64,000 nt of DNA from Ancistrus triradiatus (GCA_025084515.1 JAJAGP010000289.1:434001-498000), one strand, 5' to 3'; counted from the first letter of the stretch, positions 9,878-22,149 are shown. Numbers and translations: made by a program. The notes: generated from the letters alone by a model not told the origin.

Positions 9878-10560
9878 AGGGGAGAGCGGGGACAGTTGCA
9901 ACACTTTTTGCATTTTCTTTGGTTTCCCAGACATTGTTTGTATTGGAAAGACAAAATTTTAACCCAGTAAAACCACATCTGTCAGCTACCCACCCACCCT
10001 GCTGTAACATGTGTACACATGATAATGTAGTTACAATTTATACTTGAACAGACATAGTCAAATGTTGCAACTGACCCCATAACAGGGGTCTTCACTAAAT
10101 TAATTTGGCTATATAAAGACCAAGACTACTAAAAGGAAAAACATATTTTCAAGTTTAAACCAAAGTTTAATTATTACAGTACATTAAACTATACAAAATT
10201 TCTAAATCAAGACACTGAAGTTTATTAATGCTTCTGTAAACCTTAATTAGAATAACCATAGAATAGATTTCTTGCAGGTTTTAGGTGAATATTGAAATTT
10301 ATTCTACATTATTCAATAAAATTCACAATATTAGAACTCATGTAAATGCAAGATTTTACAATAATATTGCCATAAGGGACAGTTGCAAAAAGGTGTTGTC
10401 CTTACACTGTCCCTACACTGACAGCCAAGATAAACCTTGCGGAGATGGAATGACAAGGGACTAACTGAGCATGTGCAGTAAAAATATCACTGTAGCTCAT
10501 TCCTAAGTGGTAAAATAAGCCGTGCTGCAACTGTCTCTTGTTACAACTGTCCCCATTCTC
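9878..10560. mobile_element. MITE-like element with GGGGACAGTTG ends
   Basis: Left end GGGGAGAGCGGGGACAGTTG at 9878; right end is its imperfect inverse (ACAACTGTCCCCATTCTCCA, to about 10560). A sub-terminal echo, GGGACAGTTGCAAAAAGGTG, occurs at 10377. The interior is AT-rich and has no transposase. Superfamily not assigned. The target duplication is unclear. Confidence 0.65.
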
Positions 10561-10634
10561 CACTAATTATACAAAAAAAACAAGTGAAACCTACGCGTAT
10601 GTAAGATCTAGAAAATAATACTGTATATTGTGGA

Positions 10635-10790
10635 TGGTGCTCCGGTGGCACAGTTGGTGTCTGAGTGCTTACCAATTGATGTCAATACGTTACGACACAT
10701 ATACTCTGAAAGAAAGAAAACGTTCCCAGAGTCTTCTTGGAAGCCAATGAAATTTTATCACAAGTCAATAAAGCATGCTGGAGATGTACC
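10635..10790. repeat. Dispersed repeat, copy 2 of 2
   Basis: Begins GCTCCGGTGGCACAGTTGG and shares the blocks listed for 5588-5735. The 60-codon frame across it is not conserved in the other copy. Confidence 0.65.
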
Positions 10791-10879
10791 CAGTCTGGGG
10801 AATATCCCCTAGTGATGCGATAGCAAACATCCACCTAGCTCTGCAATGGACCGGCATTCTGTACTGTGGGTGCACCTGG

Positions 10880-10965
10880 TGAAAAGGATATGGTTCTGGA
10901 CTACTAATAGTAAGGTTGTGAGTTTTAATCCCTAAGAATCTGGGCCGTTGAGCATGACCATTATC
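10880..10965 (+). repeat. SINE head fragment
   Basis: tRNA-like: GATATGGTTCTGGACTACTA, then GGTTGTGAGTTTTAATCCC (B box), then TTGAGCATGACCATTATCC. Truncated before the tail by the neighbouring Tc1 element. Confidence 0.55.
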
Positions 10966-11213
10966 CTTCCATGGCTCAGCTTATTTGTTATAATCCCAAA
11001 TCAAAAAGTTGGGACATTATGGAAAATGCAAATAAAAAATAAGTGCTTTGTTCCTTACATTTACTTATATTTCATTGCAGACAGTATGAACCCAGGATAT
11101 TTCATGTTTTGCATGTTTTGTCTGGTCAACTTCATTTTCTTTATTAATAAACATCCATTCCTGCATTTCAGGCCTGCAACACATTCCAAAAAAAGTGGAA
11201 GGTAAAGCATTTA

Positions 11214-12060
11214 TTACTTTGTAATGATGCCATTTCTTATCACAACACTTAATAGACGTTTTAACTCTGAGCATACCAAGTGATAAAGTTTTTCAGGTGT
11301 TATTTTGTACCATTCTTACCTCAAACATGTCTTAAGGTGGGCAACAGTGTAAGGTTGACATTGCGGCATTTTTTGTTCTCCACACATTCTCTACACTTCC
11401 TCCACAGCCATGCGTTTGTAATATGTGCAGCATGTGGTTTTGCATTGCCTTGTTGAAAAGTGCATGGACATCCCTGTGAAAGATGTCACAGGGATGTTAT
11501 AGGCAGTATATGTTGCCATAAAACCTCAATGTCCTTTCCTGCATACATTTTGCCATCTCAGAAGTGTAATGACGTCTGCCAAGGGCACTCACACAACCCC
11601 ATACCATGAAAAACACTGGCTTTTTGATTTGTTGCTGATAACAGTTGATCCGGAACACATTCACAATTTCTTCCTGAGAAATTGTGGTCAGATAACTGAG
11701 TTATCTGACCACAATACATGCTATGGTCCATCCAAGACAACTGGACATGGTTAACAATGAGACTTCTTTTTTGCACAGTAAAGTTTTAAGTGGCATTTGT
11801 GAATGTAACTATGTATTGTAGTGCCTGACAAAGGTTTGCCAATGTAATGCCTTGCTCATGTGGTTCTATCAGATATTGATATAGTTGAATGACGGTACCT
11901 GATGCAGTGACATCTGATGGATTGGAGGTCACGAGTGTTTTGTTTAGGCTAGTGGCCTTGCCATTTATGTACTGAAATTTTTCTTTGAGGAACACTGTTA
12001 TTAAACATTTCTATACATTTCACACGCATTTGTTGATCAACTGGAGATCCTCTGCCTGTA
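11214..12060 (-). pseudogene. Tc1 transposase relic
   Basis: The minus strand from about 12060 begins with codons for a GRGSPV-like N-terminus (the start codon is changed). It continues to a catalytic segment around 11700 (WSDE-type) and a C-terminus near 11280-11340 (LKTCLR, then a KNGT segment). Many frameshifts and stops make each remaining open stretch shorter than 80 codons. A 35-base perfect hairpin (11681-11715) sits exactly at the first catalytic motif. Confidence 0.75.
11681..11715. repeat. Perfect 16-bp stem hairpin
   Basis: ATTGTGGTCAGATAAC, a 3-base spacer TGA, then the exact reverse complement. The second arm matches the direction expected of the transposase. The first arm is an added inverted copy. 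Confidence 0.95.
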
Positions 12061-12394
12061 TTTAGTATTCAAAAACTCTTTTGTGGATATTTCTTTTGTA
12101 CCGAATCATGATTACAATCACATTGGCATCCACTGTTTGAAATCCCATCATTATTTATCTGTACCTCATTACTAGCCCCAAACTGCCCCTGTCCCCACTT
12201 CTTTTGGCATGTGTTGCAGGACTGAAATGCAGGAATCAATGTGTATTGTGATATGAATTTGACCAGAAAAAAACATGAAACATATTGGGTTCATACTGTC
12301 TGCAATGAAGTAAAAGTCAACGTAAGAAAGTCTGCATTTATTTTTTATTTGCATTTTCCATACTGTTCCAACTTTGTCCTCATTTGGGGTTGTA

Positions 12395-13945
12395 GTTGCT
12401 CTGCTAACTGTTTTTAATTCTAAAAAAGAAGAAACCCTTGAAAACCCCATAGTGCAACCCTTGTGTTTGCATGTCATCAGGGCTCAGAGGATCTCTAAGG
12501 ATCTCTGTGAGCTCTGGTACACTAATCACAAGGTTATATGTGTACATCCTAGTTCTGCCAAACTGGCTCTATCACACATTTAAAAAGACAATTTTATCTA
12601 GGGCAGCTAAAGGCTAAATGGATGAAGCATCGCTCAAAGGTTGCTCAGATGCTGTGTTTTTATTGACTAATGTAAAATAAAATGGCATACTACAAAGTCT
12701 TCATTTCGCTAGCTAAAATGTTTACTTACCTCAGATGACTAATGTTCCTCATTTTCCAGCGCTGAGGTCTCGGCTATAATTTATCGGTTAATCAGGATAC
12801 AAAGATGTTGGCTTTCCTCAGGCTATTAGGAAGTATTAAGGATTACCTATGCTAAGCATAAACAGCTGTGTTATTCAATATTCAATGCATTTAAATCAAG
12901 TCATTCAGGAAACTCAGCCCAAGGTTGGAATTTACTTTGATGGCATATTTTTCAAATTCTGCAAATAGCATGATGGTGAAGGTGCTGCTTCTTGAGCTTA
13001 GCCCACTGATGAGGAATATGATATTGCCCTGAACGTCTCTCACAATAGACATGTAGAAGAGGGAATTTAATTAGAGGAGCTTAATGCTTCCTTTTATTAA
13101 GCCTGGAGGCTATCGTTCCCCTTTGCCTCTGCATATTCATGGCACTGCTCTGTGCTATTGTGAGGACTTGGGGAAAGAACACCAGACTGTGGTAATGAGA
13201 GCACAGTGACATGAAAGGAAAAAAACCCAGCTTAGTAAGAAAGTGTGATCACTACTGACAGCAAGTAAAGCAAAAGATAAACAGAAATGGGGATGCCGGA
13301 CCTTTGCGCAACATTGCCTCAAAATTAATTTGGAGTAGCCGCTTCCAAGGTTAAGAACCCAGAGGAAAGAAAGGCCTGACCGAAAAAACAAAAACCTATA
13401 AGAAACACATGAAGTTTTGCCATAGAAATGATGTGAGACAGCTAGATATCATCTACTCTTTAACAAGATGTCAGTCTGCTGCTTTTTCCCCTCCTCCTCC
13501 TTTTTCTTCTTCTTCTTTGATTCTCATCGTTTGAATCTTTCCAAGTTTCTTACCACTTCCTACCCAATGACCCAGTGAATGGAAATGAGGGCAGAGGAAA
13601 CAAGGGCAAACATACGTCCAATGTGATGTCCTTGCTCACTTTAAAAAGCAATGTCCCTTTTGGTCTCCTCCATTTTTTTTGCAGTTTCCCTTTGCAAATT
13701 AAACCTTGCCAATTCCCAACTCTCACCTTTGGCTTGGCAAAATACCACTGCGTAAAGCCAGTAAAGGCACCGAGTGAAAGCAGGACCAATTATTATCTGT
13801 AAGACTCCCAGTCATGTGTATCATCATCAGCGATCGATTTTCTGATGACATGGTGAAGCTTGCCAGCGACTCAAGAGATCAGGGTTACTTTGAGATTTCT
13901 TATTACTTATTCAGAACATTCAGCTTTTGAAGGCTGCTATGATTC
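12395..13945. other. Mostly unique sequence; possible conserved non-coding block
   Basis: 12490-12620 looks like a worn SINE (GGTTATATGTGTACATCCTA, GCCAAACTGG, ATTTTATCTAGGGC). From 12640 to 13160 there is no repeat signature and several homeobox-like AT cores, such as GAATTTAATTAGAGGAGCTT (13060). 13480-13520 is a CT/TTC-rich tract. No gene seen. Confidence 0.35.
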
Positions 13946-13949
13946 ATGG

Positions 13950-14100
13950 TCATGGGGGCTGATTGGTTAAGGCTCCATACTACTATACAGAAGGTTATAA
14001 GTTCAAATCCTGACTCTGCCAACCTGCCTTTGTACATCTACTCAGCTTTACATTTACAGCTTTTAGGAGATCATCTTATCTAGAGTGCCCTGCAATTAGT
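13950..14100. repeat. SINE fragments, head and tail in opposite orientation
   Basis: 13950-14035 (plus) is a tRNA-like head: TGATTGGTTAAGGCTCCA then AAGTTCAAATCCTGACTCTG. 14045-14100 is a minus-strand tail: TTTACATTTACAGCTTTTAG and CATCTTATCTAGAGTG. Confidence 0.6.
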
Positions 14101-14145
14101 GATCAGCTGAACATCGTCTCAAAATCAGGTTTAGAATTTAGCACA

Positions 14146-14505
14146 CACTATACAGACAAAAGTTTGTGGACACCCCTTTTAAATATTGACCTCTGCCAGT
14201 TCAGCAACGCTGACTTGAAACACACAATACAAAGCAGACATTTCTGGATTCTCCACAGACAATCAGTGGCAGTATAATGGGTTGTACTGCTACCCCAGTG
14301 ACTCTCAATATAACATATTTATAGGTTTCTGCTTCCAACAAGTCAGTACACCAACTTTCTGATTCCCAGAGAATTGGTTTACCAACTTTGATTAAGAACT
14401 TGGCTGACCTGCACAGAACTTCAACTTCATCAGCACAACTGGTGCCTTTTCCAGAATTCTGGGACAGATGCAAGACAACACGGCAGAGACCAGGGCAAAT
14501 TTGGT
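14146..14505 (+). mobile_element. Tc1-like element, internally deleted
   Basis: Left end CACTATACAGACAAAAGTTT followed by GTGGACACCCC, a well-known Tc1 end type. Later blocks such as AACTTGGCTGACCTGCACAG and AGAATTCTGGGACAGATGCA come from the transposase-coding region of that family. The same family is seen at 36421, 43150, 46648 and 51353. Confidence 0.65.
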
Positions 14506-14659
14506 AGAACCTTTGCTTCATCGAATTACATTTGCATATACAGCATTAGCAACAGACTTAATCAGAGCAAGCAGTTGCACGTACACCTAAGCTAGCAGTT
14601 CTTTATTTAAACAATTAGGATACAATTATTATTTAGGTCATTTAGTTTATTTCTTACAT

Positions 14660-14850
14660 AATTCATCTAGGCTGCCAAAGGGGATTGGTTTCCTCCTCAT
14701 CACCTTTAAGGAGTTTTTCCTTGCCACTGTCACCCTAGGCTTTCTCAGTTGGGGTTGTGGGAGTACATTTTTATAAATGTGCTTTGAGAAGGTGTGCTCT
14801 TGTAAAAAATGCTGCAGAAATAAGTTTGACTTTGAAGTTTGAGGGCCTTG
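14660..14850. repeat. Dispersed repeat (TTTTTCCTTGCCACTGTC family)
   Basis: Contains GAGTTTTTCCTTGCCACTGT then CACCCTAGGC, and ends with the AAATGCTGCAGAAATAAGTT and TTGACTTTGA tail. Close relatives are at 21766-22010 and 22207-22440. Confidence 0.7.
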
Positions 14851-14949
14851 CAAAAGGGCCCAACAGTGACAGCTTGGAAGAGGAGGAACCTGAAAAAAAT
14901 GTACTTTCTGATTTGTAATCCAGTCTTAACTACAGAGTCACCCCGTGAG

Positions 14950-15665
14950 ACCAATTATAAAATGCTCAATATGTAGGCATCTGTAATTGTAAACTTACTT
15001 CATATGAACTTTACTTGTTTTTCATTTTTTAAAATATTTTACTCTCTACAGGTACGTTTAATGACTGCATTACCTTCTGTGAAACAGGTTGTTGAGCGAA
15101 ATGGACATTGACCAGACAGAGTCACATAGTTGTTTTATGTAACTATGGGTATTTCCACAAGAAAACCTTGCAAACAATATGTAAATGCATCAGAGATACC
15201 GATGAAACAAATGGAATGCTGCCATCCATCAAAAGCCTAAACTGTTATACACATGCTAAACTTTTTTAAATCATGGAGATTCACAATGATGTATTACGAA
15301 CAACATGGAAGATCAGTCAGATGAAACAGAGCCTTGGTGAGTGAATGTGAACCACTTTATATAGTTATAGGTTGGAATATACAGGTAGTACAGGCAGACA
15401 AACAAAGGAGTACTACTTACAATAGGACAGGCACATACACTTAATGAACATCAGTTACAGCTAGGTACAAATAAGTAGCAGAAATAGTCATACACACAAC
15501 ACGAGTAACTTGCACAAAAAGTCTCTAAACACATCAACTGAACACATATGCAAACTCAAATAACTCCCGCCTCTGCTTGTGGATCATCTGTTTATGTCTG
15601 GAGTTAAAAGAAAGACCTCAAACACTACAGTGAATGGATGTTGAAGAAAAGGACATTTTAGGGGG
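14950..15665. other. Unassigned sequence with one dispersed block
   Basis: 15445-15540 (TACAAATAAGTAGCAGAAAT, then ACACGAGTAACTTGC, ACACATCAACTGA) is shared with 48873-48955. The rest carries no recognised signature. Confidence 0.5.
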
Positions 15666-15676
15666 CACACTCCTGT

Positions 15677-15871
15677 ACATTTACATTTACAGCATTTAGC
15701 AGACGCCCTTATCCAGAGCGACTTACATTTGCTAGTCTTACAGTCCAAGTATTTGTGGGTTTAAGGGTCTTGCTCAAGGACCCAACAGTGGCAGTTTTTT
15801 GGCTGAGGTGGGATTTGAACCCTGGACCTTCTGGTTCATAGTCCAGCACCTTAACTAGGGTACCACAGTCC
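15677..15871 (-). repeat. tRNA-derived SINE, minus strand
   Basis: Near full length: ACATTTACATTTACAGCATT at the start, AGCGACTTAC, GGGATTTGAACCCTGGACC (B box), ending GGGTACCACAGTCC. Same family as 31-222. Confidence 0.85.
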
Positions 15872-15889
15872 CCAGTCCTGTACAGGAAT

Positions 15890-17735
15890 TACAGACTGGA
15901 ATTGAAAGAAGGTTTAAATCAGATCCACCCAGTGTTTTTCTTCAATAATGATTTATTTATAATAAACTGATGACATGTCTACTCTCGTTCTGGAAGTGTT
16001 CTCTCCTTGATCACCAATGCCTTTAAGCACATTTAGAGAACCGATACATACTTACAGAGCCCAAATCTATTTTCAGGTCACGGGCTGAAGGACACACAAA
16101 GTATAAGCTTCTTCATTAATCCAAAATTTAAGACGGATCCAGTTATGAACTGAATCCATAAACTATCCGTAAACCCATATTAATCAATATTAATTGTGTC
16201 ACTAGAGTGCGTCTGTATCTGACAAGTTAATTTAGCTACTGTCCAGTTCAATTCCTTTAGGAAATTAAAATGCAGTTCCAAGCATGATGAGCTGCCAGTG
16301 TGTTTAAATGTCTTCCTGCTGTAATAACTCTATCCAAACAAGCTGATCTTATTAACATAATTGAAAATGTACCAATCACAAGGTAGGACTGGTTCTAATG
16401 GATTCTAATAACTTTGTTAGCTTCATTTTCAATCACGAGAGCCCTACTTTAAGGTGGGAGAGGGTCACAGGATTTCATCAGGAATGACGCTGACGGCTCA
16501 TGTGAGCATGAATTAATTGTAGAACTTGTGCACCCAAGACAGAGTGAATCACAATGTTTCATAAAAATGCTTCATTTGCTTCTGACACTTAATAACTGAT
16601 GAGTGACCCGCATTTACATTTTAAGCAATTTATCACACAATTATACTCCTCCATTTTCAGTTATCCGTTTATAAAGCTTCATCAGCTACTGTGACAAAGG
16701 AAACACACGATGATATGTTGCTGTTGTAGCCATACATAATAGGCTTGTATACCATTTATGGTCAATTTTATACCGTGTTAAGTTTGGAGTTTCAGCTCAG
16801 CTGGTTTTACTGTACTGGTAGAAATTTCTGGCAGCCATTTATTGTGGAGAGGCTCTGATGGAATAAGATTGCACATAATGATGTCTGTTCATCTGAATTC
16901 TGCAGGCAGTGTGCTAGCATGTGTCTGGGACTTAACAGACGAGCAGAGCACACTGCAATATGTCAAGAGTTTTTTTTACTGTTACACATGAAAACGTGGC
17001 CCTGTATTACATCCCACAGCCAGGCATTATGGACAGATCTGCAACTCCCAGAGGAAGTCATTATATTAGGTCTCAACTGCACTCTTACAGATTGCCTACT
17101 GAAGAGTGAGCGAGTAAGAAAGCTGCCAGCCAATATAAGAAAATGACAGAATGGCAGAGATAGATTTGAGGATGTAAGGAAGAAAAAAAAACATCTTTCC
17201 ACAACAGCAAGTCAGCCCCTCATATCAGTATCTGCAGTATCACAAAGAAATTTAGAGTCCACTCAATAACAAAAATGTGAAAACTTTTTTGCACTACAGG
17301 CAGGAATGGATGTTTATTTCACTTGCCTCGTGTTGTTTATCTTTGGAAACAGATGAAAGATTGCGCAAGTTTCGACCTTAACTCCGCTCCGGTGATGACT
17401 GGAGGCAGCAGACAGCATTCAACCATGTTGTTTCAACCATTTGGAAAACCTGTTCGTTGAAAAGAAGTGTGCTGTCATAAAAACCTTGTGAAAAAAAAGC
17501 AACAGTATAGCTGTTCTGTCATTAGGTAATGGTTGTTTTCTGCTCCTAGCTTTATCTACCCGTGTCCAGGTGTGGTAATGACATCCATAACACCTTTGGC
17601 TAAATACAAATAACTAACTAATTAAATAAATGGTTGCATACCATGATTTTCTCTTATGTTACCAGTTACCTGGCTCGATGATAACCAAGTACATTACCAT
17701 ATACAATAATAAAATTCATGTTATTTTTTATAATA
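15890..17735. other. Longest stretch without a recognised element
   Basis: No transposon ends or tRNA-like boxes in 1.8 kb. 16200-16560 contains AT cores (GCATGAATTAATTGTAG at 16507). The 75-residue frame at 16919-17146 has no recognisable domain. It is a candidate for conservation testing and not a gene call. Confidence 0.35.
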
Positions 17736-17737
17736 TA

Positions 17738-18866
17738 CACTCATTGACAAAAAAGTCACCAAAATGTTGGAATCAAACGAAACTTTATATGTGTGCATGT
17801 AATGATGTTATATATAAATGATTACAATATTTGAGTGACATGACAAGTTTATTGGGGAAAAACTGTACAACTGAAAGGAGGTTCTAGTACCCTGTTAGGT
17901 TTCCTCTAGCCTGGATACAAGATGAGATACGGTTGGGCATTGGAGGTAAACAGGTTCCGTATGGTATCCTGCGGCACAGATGCCCACAGATGTTGCAGCT
18001 GGGTCTTTAGATCCTGCACACTCATACGGTGCCAAAGCTGGCAGTCTCGGCCAGATTGCACCAATATGATGCAATAAGATCTTCCTGGAAAATCCTTGCT
18101 GTGTGTGGGCGAGCATTATCCTGCTGAAAAATGCAAGTTGGAAGCTCTGCCATACATGGCTGCAGGAGGGCCTGCACATATCACTGAGTTGTTAGTGTTC
18201 CTCGTATCACTGCTAAGGGGCAGTGTGTAGTACTCACCATGAGGCCTCCATACTCGAACCTGACTGTTGTCGGATCCCAAACATAACCTGAATTTGTTGC
18301 TGAAGACAATATGGTTCCAGTCCATAGCAGTCCATGTTTTTTTTCACAGCGTCACTGTAAACTAAGGTGATGGTGGCTGGCTGTCAGTGGCAGGACATGT
18401 AATGTGCACCATAACAACAAATTTCCTTCCTTCTTTCCTTGTGCTAAGCACCTGGAAATGGTCCGGACAGAGACAGGGGTGAGAAGGTGTCACCTGTGTC
18501 AGGATGGTGGACAACGAAACTGTGCTTGTCTGCGGATCTAACAATCCCCACTACTAGTAGACTGTCTGGGCCATCCGGAGCCTGTTTGCCATGTATGCGT
18601 GCCATCACAGAACCACTGCTCCCAACAGCTAGGTCAGAGAAGCCTAGATTATGGGCAATTCTTTGAAACAACCTGCTTCTCTCAGTCCAATGATGCCCCC
18701 TCTCACAGCCTGTCAACTGGGCATCAAGTGGTACACTACCCAAAAGTAGCCTCTGAGAGCCTTTTAATAGGGCAGCAGCTGAAGTACATTTATGAAATCT
18801 TGTGGCAAGACCCAGTGTCTAATCAGACCACTATCTGGGTACATTTTTTTTTTAAATATGAGTATA
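17738..18866 (-). mobile_element. Tc1-like element, minus strand, same family as 8786-9455
   Basis: The plus-strand left end CACTCATTGACAAAAAAGTC has TA before it. The other end is decayed near 18866 (AAATATGAGTATATG). The TACCCAGATA block occurs near one end of both copies (8813 and the complement at 18836). About 1.1 kb; moderately old. Confidence 0.8.
17912..18720 (-). pseudogene. Tc1 transposase relic (second family)
   Basis: The minus strand reads from an N-terminal CERGHH/IGLRE region (18690-18720) through a D-containing segment (MDWNHIVFSNKFRLCLGS, 18270-18325, with N where the first catalytic D is expected) and VRVWRPHGE. It then reaches FQQDNARPHT (second D, about 18110) and the C-terminal PNRISSCIQARG at about 17925. 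Stops and frameshifts occur throughout. The loss of the first catalytic aspartate and of the E region confirms inactivity. Confidence 0.8.
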
Positions 18867-19094
18867 TGTTAGATGAAACTGTATCTCCATTTTCATAGTT
18901 CATCTAATACTTTGTTGGTCATTAAATTCACATATTCTACTACCAGATATAGCAGACATATAGCAGAAATCCAAGGTTAGTAATGGTGGTGTTCCTTTCC
19001 TGGACCCCAGCTTTAATCGCTTCCATTTGTTTGTGTGGAGTTTGGCATATTCTCAGTGTGTCTGTGTATATTGTTAGGTCTCCCAAATACTGTA

Positions 19095-19460
19095 CAGTAC
19101 TGTGCAAAAGTCTTAGGTCATTATTAGATTAGATTAGATATACCAGCAATGGTATAATGATCATATATTATTATTTTTCAGTATGTTTATTAGAATACAA
19201 CCAGAAAATACAGGAACTTTGTATGTAGTATTAAAAAAACTGAGGAAAGAAAATCAGAAAAAAAACACTAGAATGTCAATTATTTAGTGTGACCTCCTGT
19301 TGCACTTGAGCAATAGCAGCCTCTGCTAGCTTCTTCTGCCAGCTTCTTCCAGAAAAGAGTATTATGGAGAAACATCATAATCTTCAAAATGTTATATATT
19401 GTCATTATGCCATTGCAAAAACAACAAATCTAATGGTAGCCTAAGACTTTTGCACAGCAG
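19095..19460. mobile_element. Short Tc1/mariner-type MITE
   Basis: Left CAGTACTGTGCAAAAGTCTT preceded by TA; right CCTAAGACTTTTGCACAG is its inverse. 366 bp, no coding capacity. A 5' fragment of the same family is at 57797. Confidence 0.8.
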
Positions 19461-19544
19461 GGTTCTGCTGTATGTATGAGTGGACTGTGAGTAAGTGATG
19501 GACTGTGCTGAGAGTGTATTGTGTCCAATATTCCTGGCATAGGA

Positions 19545-19670
19545 TGTGTCTCAGTGCTAGGAGTTCAAATCTTGGTCCCATGAAGCTACCAGTGATAGGC
19601 TCTTGAGCAAGCCTCGTTGCTAATAACAGCATAGCTCAACTGTAAACCGCTCTGGATAAATGTCTGTTAA
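19545..19670 (+). repeat. SINE, diverged
   Basis: B-box GAGTTCAAATCTTGG, then GAAGCTACCAGTGATAGGC, TCTTGAGCAAGCC and the tail CGCTCTGGATAAATGTCTGT. Likely a different subfamily from 31-222. Confidence 0.6.
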
Positions 19671-19679
19671 TGCTGAGAA

Positions 19680-20155
19680 TGTCAGCTACTGCAACCTTAA
19701 TCTGGATGAAGTTGCCAACTATGAATGAATAGTCTTGCTAATATTGTGGATATAGTTTGCTATTGAAATTCAATTAGTCAACTCTGTCTGTTTTTATAGT
19801 TGGATGTTTTATGGGAAGGTTTGAAGCATTTTCTGATTTCGTATCTGTTGCTGGGTTCTCGTCAAATTGCTTCGAATACAAGATTCACCCTTTAGCTAAG
19901 CAGATGAAGGTTAAAGGCTTTGCTTAAGGACTCAACAGTTTCCTTCTGATTAGTTGTCCAGAACCTGGAACTACTATCAGAAATACAGTAGATATATAAA
20001 ATAGTAGATAAATCTCTTCTTCCGCTGTTCTAAGGTAGAATTAAAAAAAAAATAGTCTAATATAATTTGCAGAGGAGAAAGAGTTTCAGAAAAAAATGGA
20101 ATGGATGTACATTGATTATGGTTCATCTAGTAATGACTATGAGCTGCAGACTCGC
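19680..20155. other. Unassigned sequence
   Basis: A trace of SINE body (TAAAGGCTTTGCTTAAGGAC) at 19912-19932; otherwise nothing recognisable. Confidence 0.5.
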
Positions 20156-20159
20156 GAAA

Positions 20160-20432
20160 TTCATTCATTCATCTTTAATAACCACTTTTTCATCACAACC
20201 CTGGTGAGTCTGGATGCTGGAAACACTGGGTGCAAGGAGAGAACATACTGGATTGGGCAGCAATTCATCAAACACTAACCCAGACCATTTACTGGTAGTT
20301 CAGAGCAGCCTATCCACTTGCATGTTTTGGGAGGTTGGGAAACCAGAGTATCCAGAAGAAACTCGCACATGGGGACAGCATGCCAAACATACAGACAAGC
20401 AAGGATCGAGCCCTAGTCCTCAAGACCATTGG
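20160..20432. repeat. Dispersed teleost repeat (CATTCATTCATC type)
   Basis: Begins TTCATTCATTCATCTTTAAT and CTGGTGAGTCTGGATGCTGG, passes through CTTGCATGTTTTGGGAGGTT, and ends near AGGATCGAGCCCTAG. Phrase order matches a high-copy repeat typical of teleost genomes. Related fragment at 3696-3851. Confidence 0.7.
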
Positions 20433-20640
20433 GATAAGTTACTAGACACTTGAGATTCTACTCTCAATTAAAGCTATTTTAAACCAGGATCTATATAAAA
20501 GGGACTAAATTCTAGATGTTTGTTAAGCTAGATACATCCTCAAAATGAGATTAAACCATTATCTATAAGTGTAATTGCACAATGTTAATGTAGTGGATGA
20601 CGGTATGATAGTGTTGTTTAGATGGTAGTGGTAGATATAG

Positions 20641-21406
20641 AGTGGAACTCATTGAAATCGGTTCTCAACACATTTTAACCAGAAAAATTGGTCTTGGTTC
20701 TTGTTGTTTGCTTGGTACTCACCCTACTTGCTTAATCTTGTGTGAATTGAGCAACGCAACTCGTTTCAGGTGAATCTTGATTCACGATTCAGTATATAGT
20801 GGTTCAGTCTTACAGTAGCTGGTGCCCAGTGAAGTGATTCTCCGCTATTTCTCAGTGTAAATCTGCTCTATTTTCAATGTGTTTTTCTTTATTTCTACAT
20901 CTACAGTACTATAGTCTTAATGCAAACAAGTCTTTATGGGTCCAAAAAGGGTTGTACTGACTGCCAGCCAAAAGGGAAACAGGAACTTAATGCTCCAAAA
21001 CACAGGCTGCAGTTAGCATTATCAGCTATGCTAGCACCTGGAGTTCTCCAATTATTTAAGTGTTTTTGGCCAACTGTGGGTTAATGTAAGTGTTCTAAAC
21101 AGTAATTTACTTAGCATTACTTATCATAGGCTCCGCTATGATGCCAAACACTTGTTAAACACATCGGTTCATGATACATTTAACTTATGATACACTTGTT
21201 GGAACATATCCCCATTGTAAATCAGGAGCACCTGTACAATACAACTCCATAAATGCATATAATGCCTCATACAGTGTGGATTGTCTGGGGGTCTGAAACG
21301 GAATAATTCAATATACATTATGGGAAAAATTTGCTTGGTATTCATTGTTTTTAGTTCTCGACAAGCTTTCTGGAACAATTTAACAGCGAGAACCGAGGCA
21401 CCAGTG
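20641..21406. mobile_element. Pogo/Tigger-like non-autonomous element
   Basis: Right end complement CACTGGTGCCTCGGTTCTCG with TA outside (21407-21408). The left end is decayed (AGTGGAACTCATTGAAATCG, then GTTCTC). No transposase. Ends are related to those at 4633. Confidence 0.55.
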
Positions 21407-21765
21407 TATTTTCACTTTAAATGAAGAATAGTTGTGTATATATCAAAGATGTAGCTTTAGGCTGATAAACTAACAGACATATACAGTGGTGCTTGAAAGT
21501 TTGTGAACCCTTTAGAATTTTATATATTTCTGCATGAATATGACCTAAAACATCATCATCACCAAGTTAAACAAATGAGACAAAAATATTATACTTGGTC
21601 ATTTATTTATTGAGGAAAATTATCAAATATTACATATTTTAACTTTGACTCCATGACTTTAGTTTCACTCTTAGATTTATCATCATACCCCGGCCACTTA
21701 ATGTCGATGTGCATACTTCACATTTTATTCGAACTTTGACTCCATGACTTTAGTTTCGCTCTTAG

Positions 21766-22036
21766 ATTTATCATCTACGCCGCCCAAGGAGGTTGGGTCC
21801 CTTTTGAGTCTTGGTCCTCCCAAGGTTTCTTCCTAGAACTAGGGAGTTTTTCCTTGCCACTGTCGCCCTAGGCTTGCTCAATTTGGGATTGGGGACGTAA
21901 GTTATTTAGGAAGATAATCTAAACTTGCTAAAGTTGCTTTGGAGACAATGCTCCATTTGTAAAAAGCCGCTATAGAAAGAAATCTGACTTGACGACTGAA
22001 CCTTCTAGGATAAAAAAAAAAAAAAAAGAAAAAAAA

Positions 22037-22093
<57 letters not shown>

Positions 22094-22097
22094 AAAA

Positions 22098-22131
<34 letters not shown>

Positions 22132-22149
22132 AAAAACAAAAAAAAAAAC

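Larger units (their letters stand above)
10991..12392 (-). mobile_element. Tc1-like element with ~200-bp inverted repeats
   Basis: TA flanks at 10989-10990 and 12393-12394. The terminal inverted repeats are about 200 bases. The left begins TAATCCCAAATCAAAAAGTT; the right ends TCCTCATTTGGGGTTG. Shared inner blocks include GCAGACAGTATGAACCCA and the complement of CTGCATTTCAGGCCTGCAAC. Total 1402 bp with a decayed transposase on the minus strand. The ends differ at many positions, so this is older than the copy at 7161. Confidence 0.88.
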
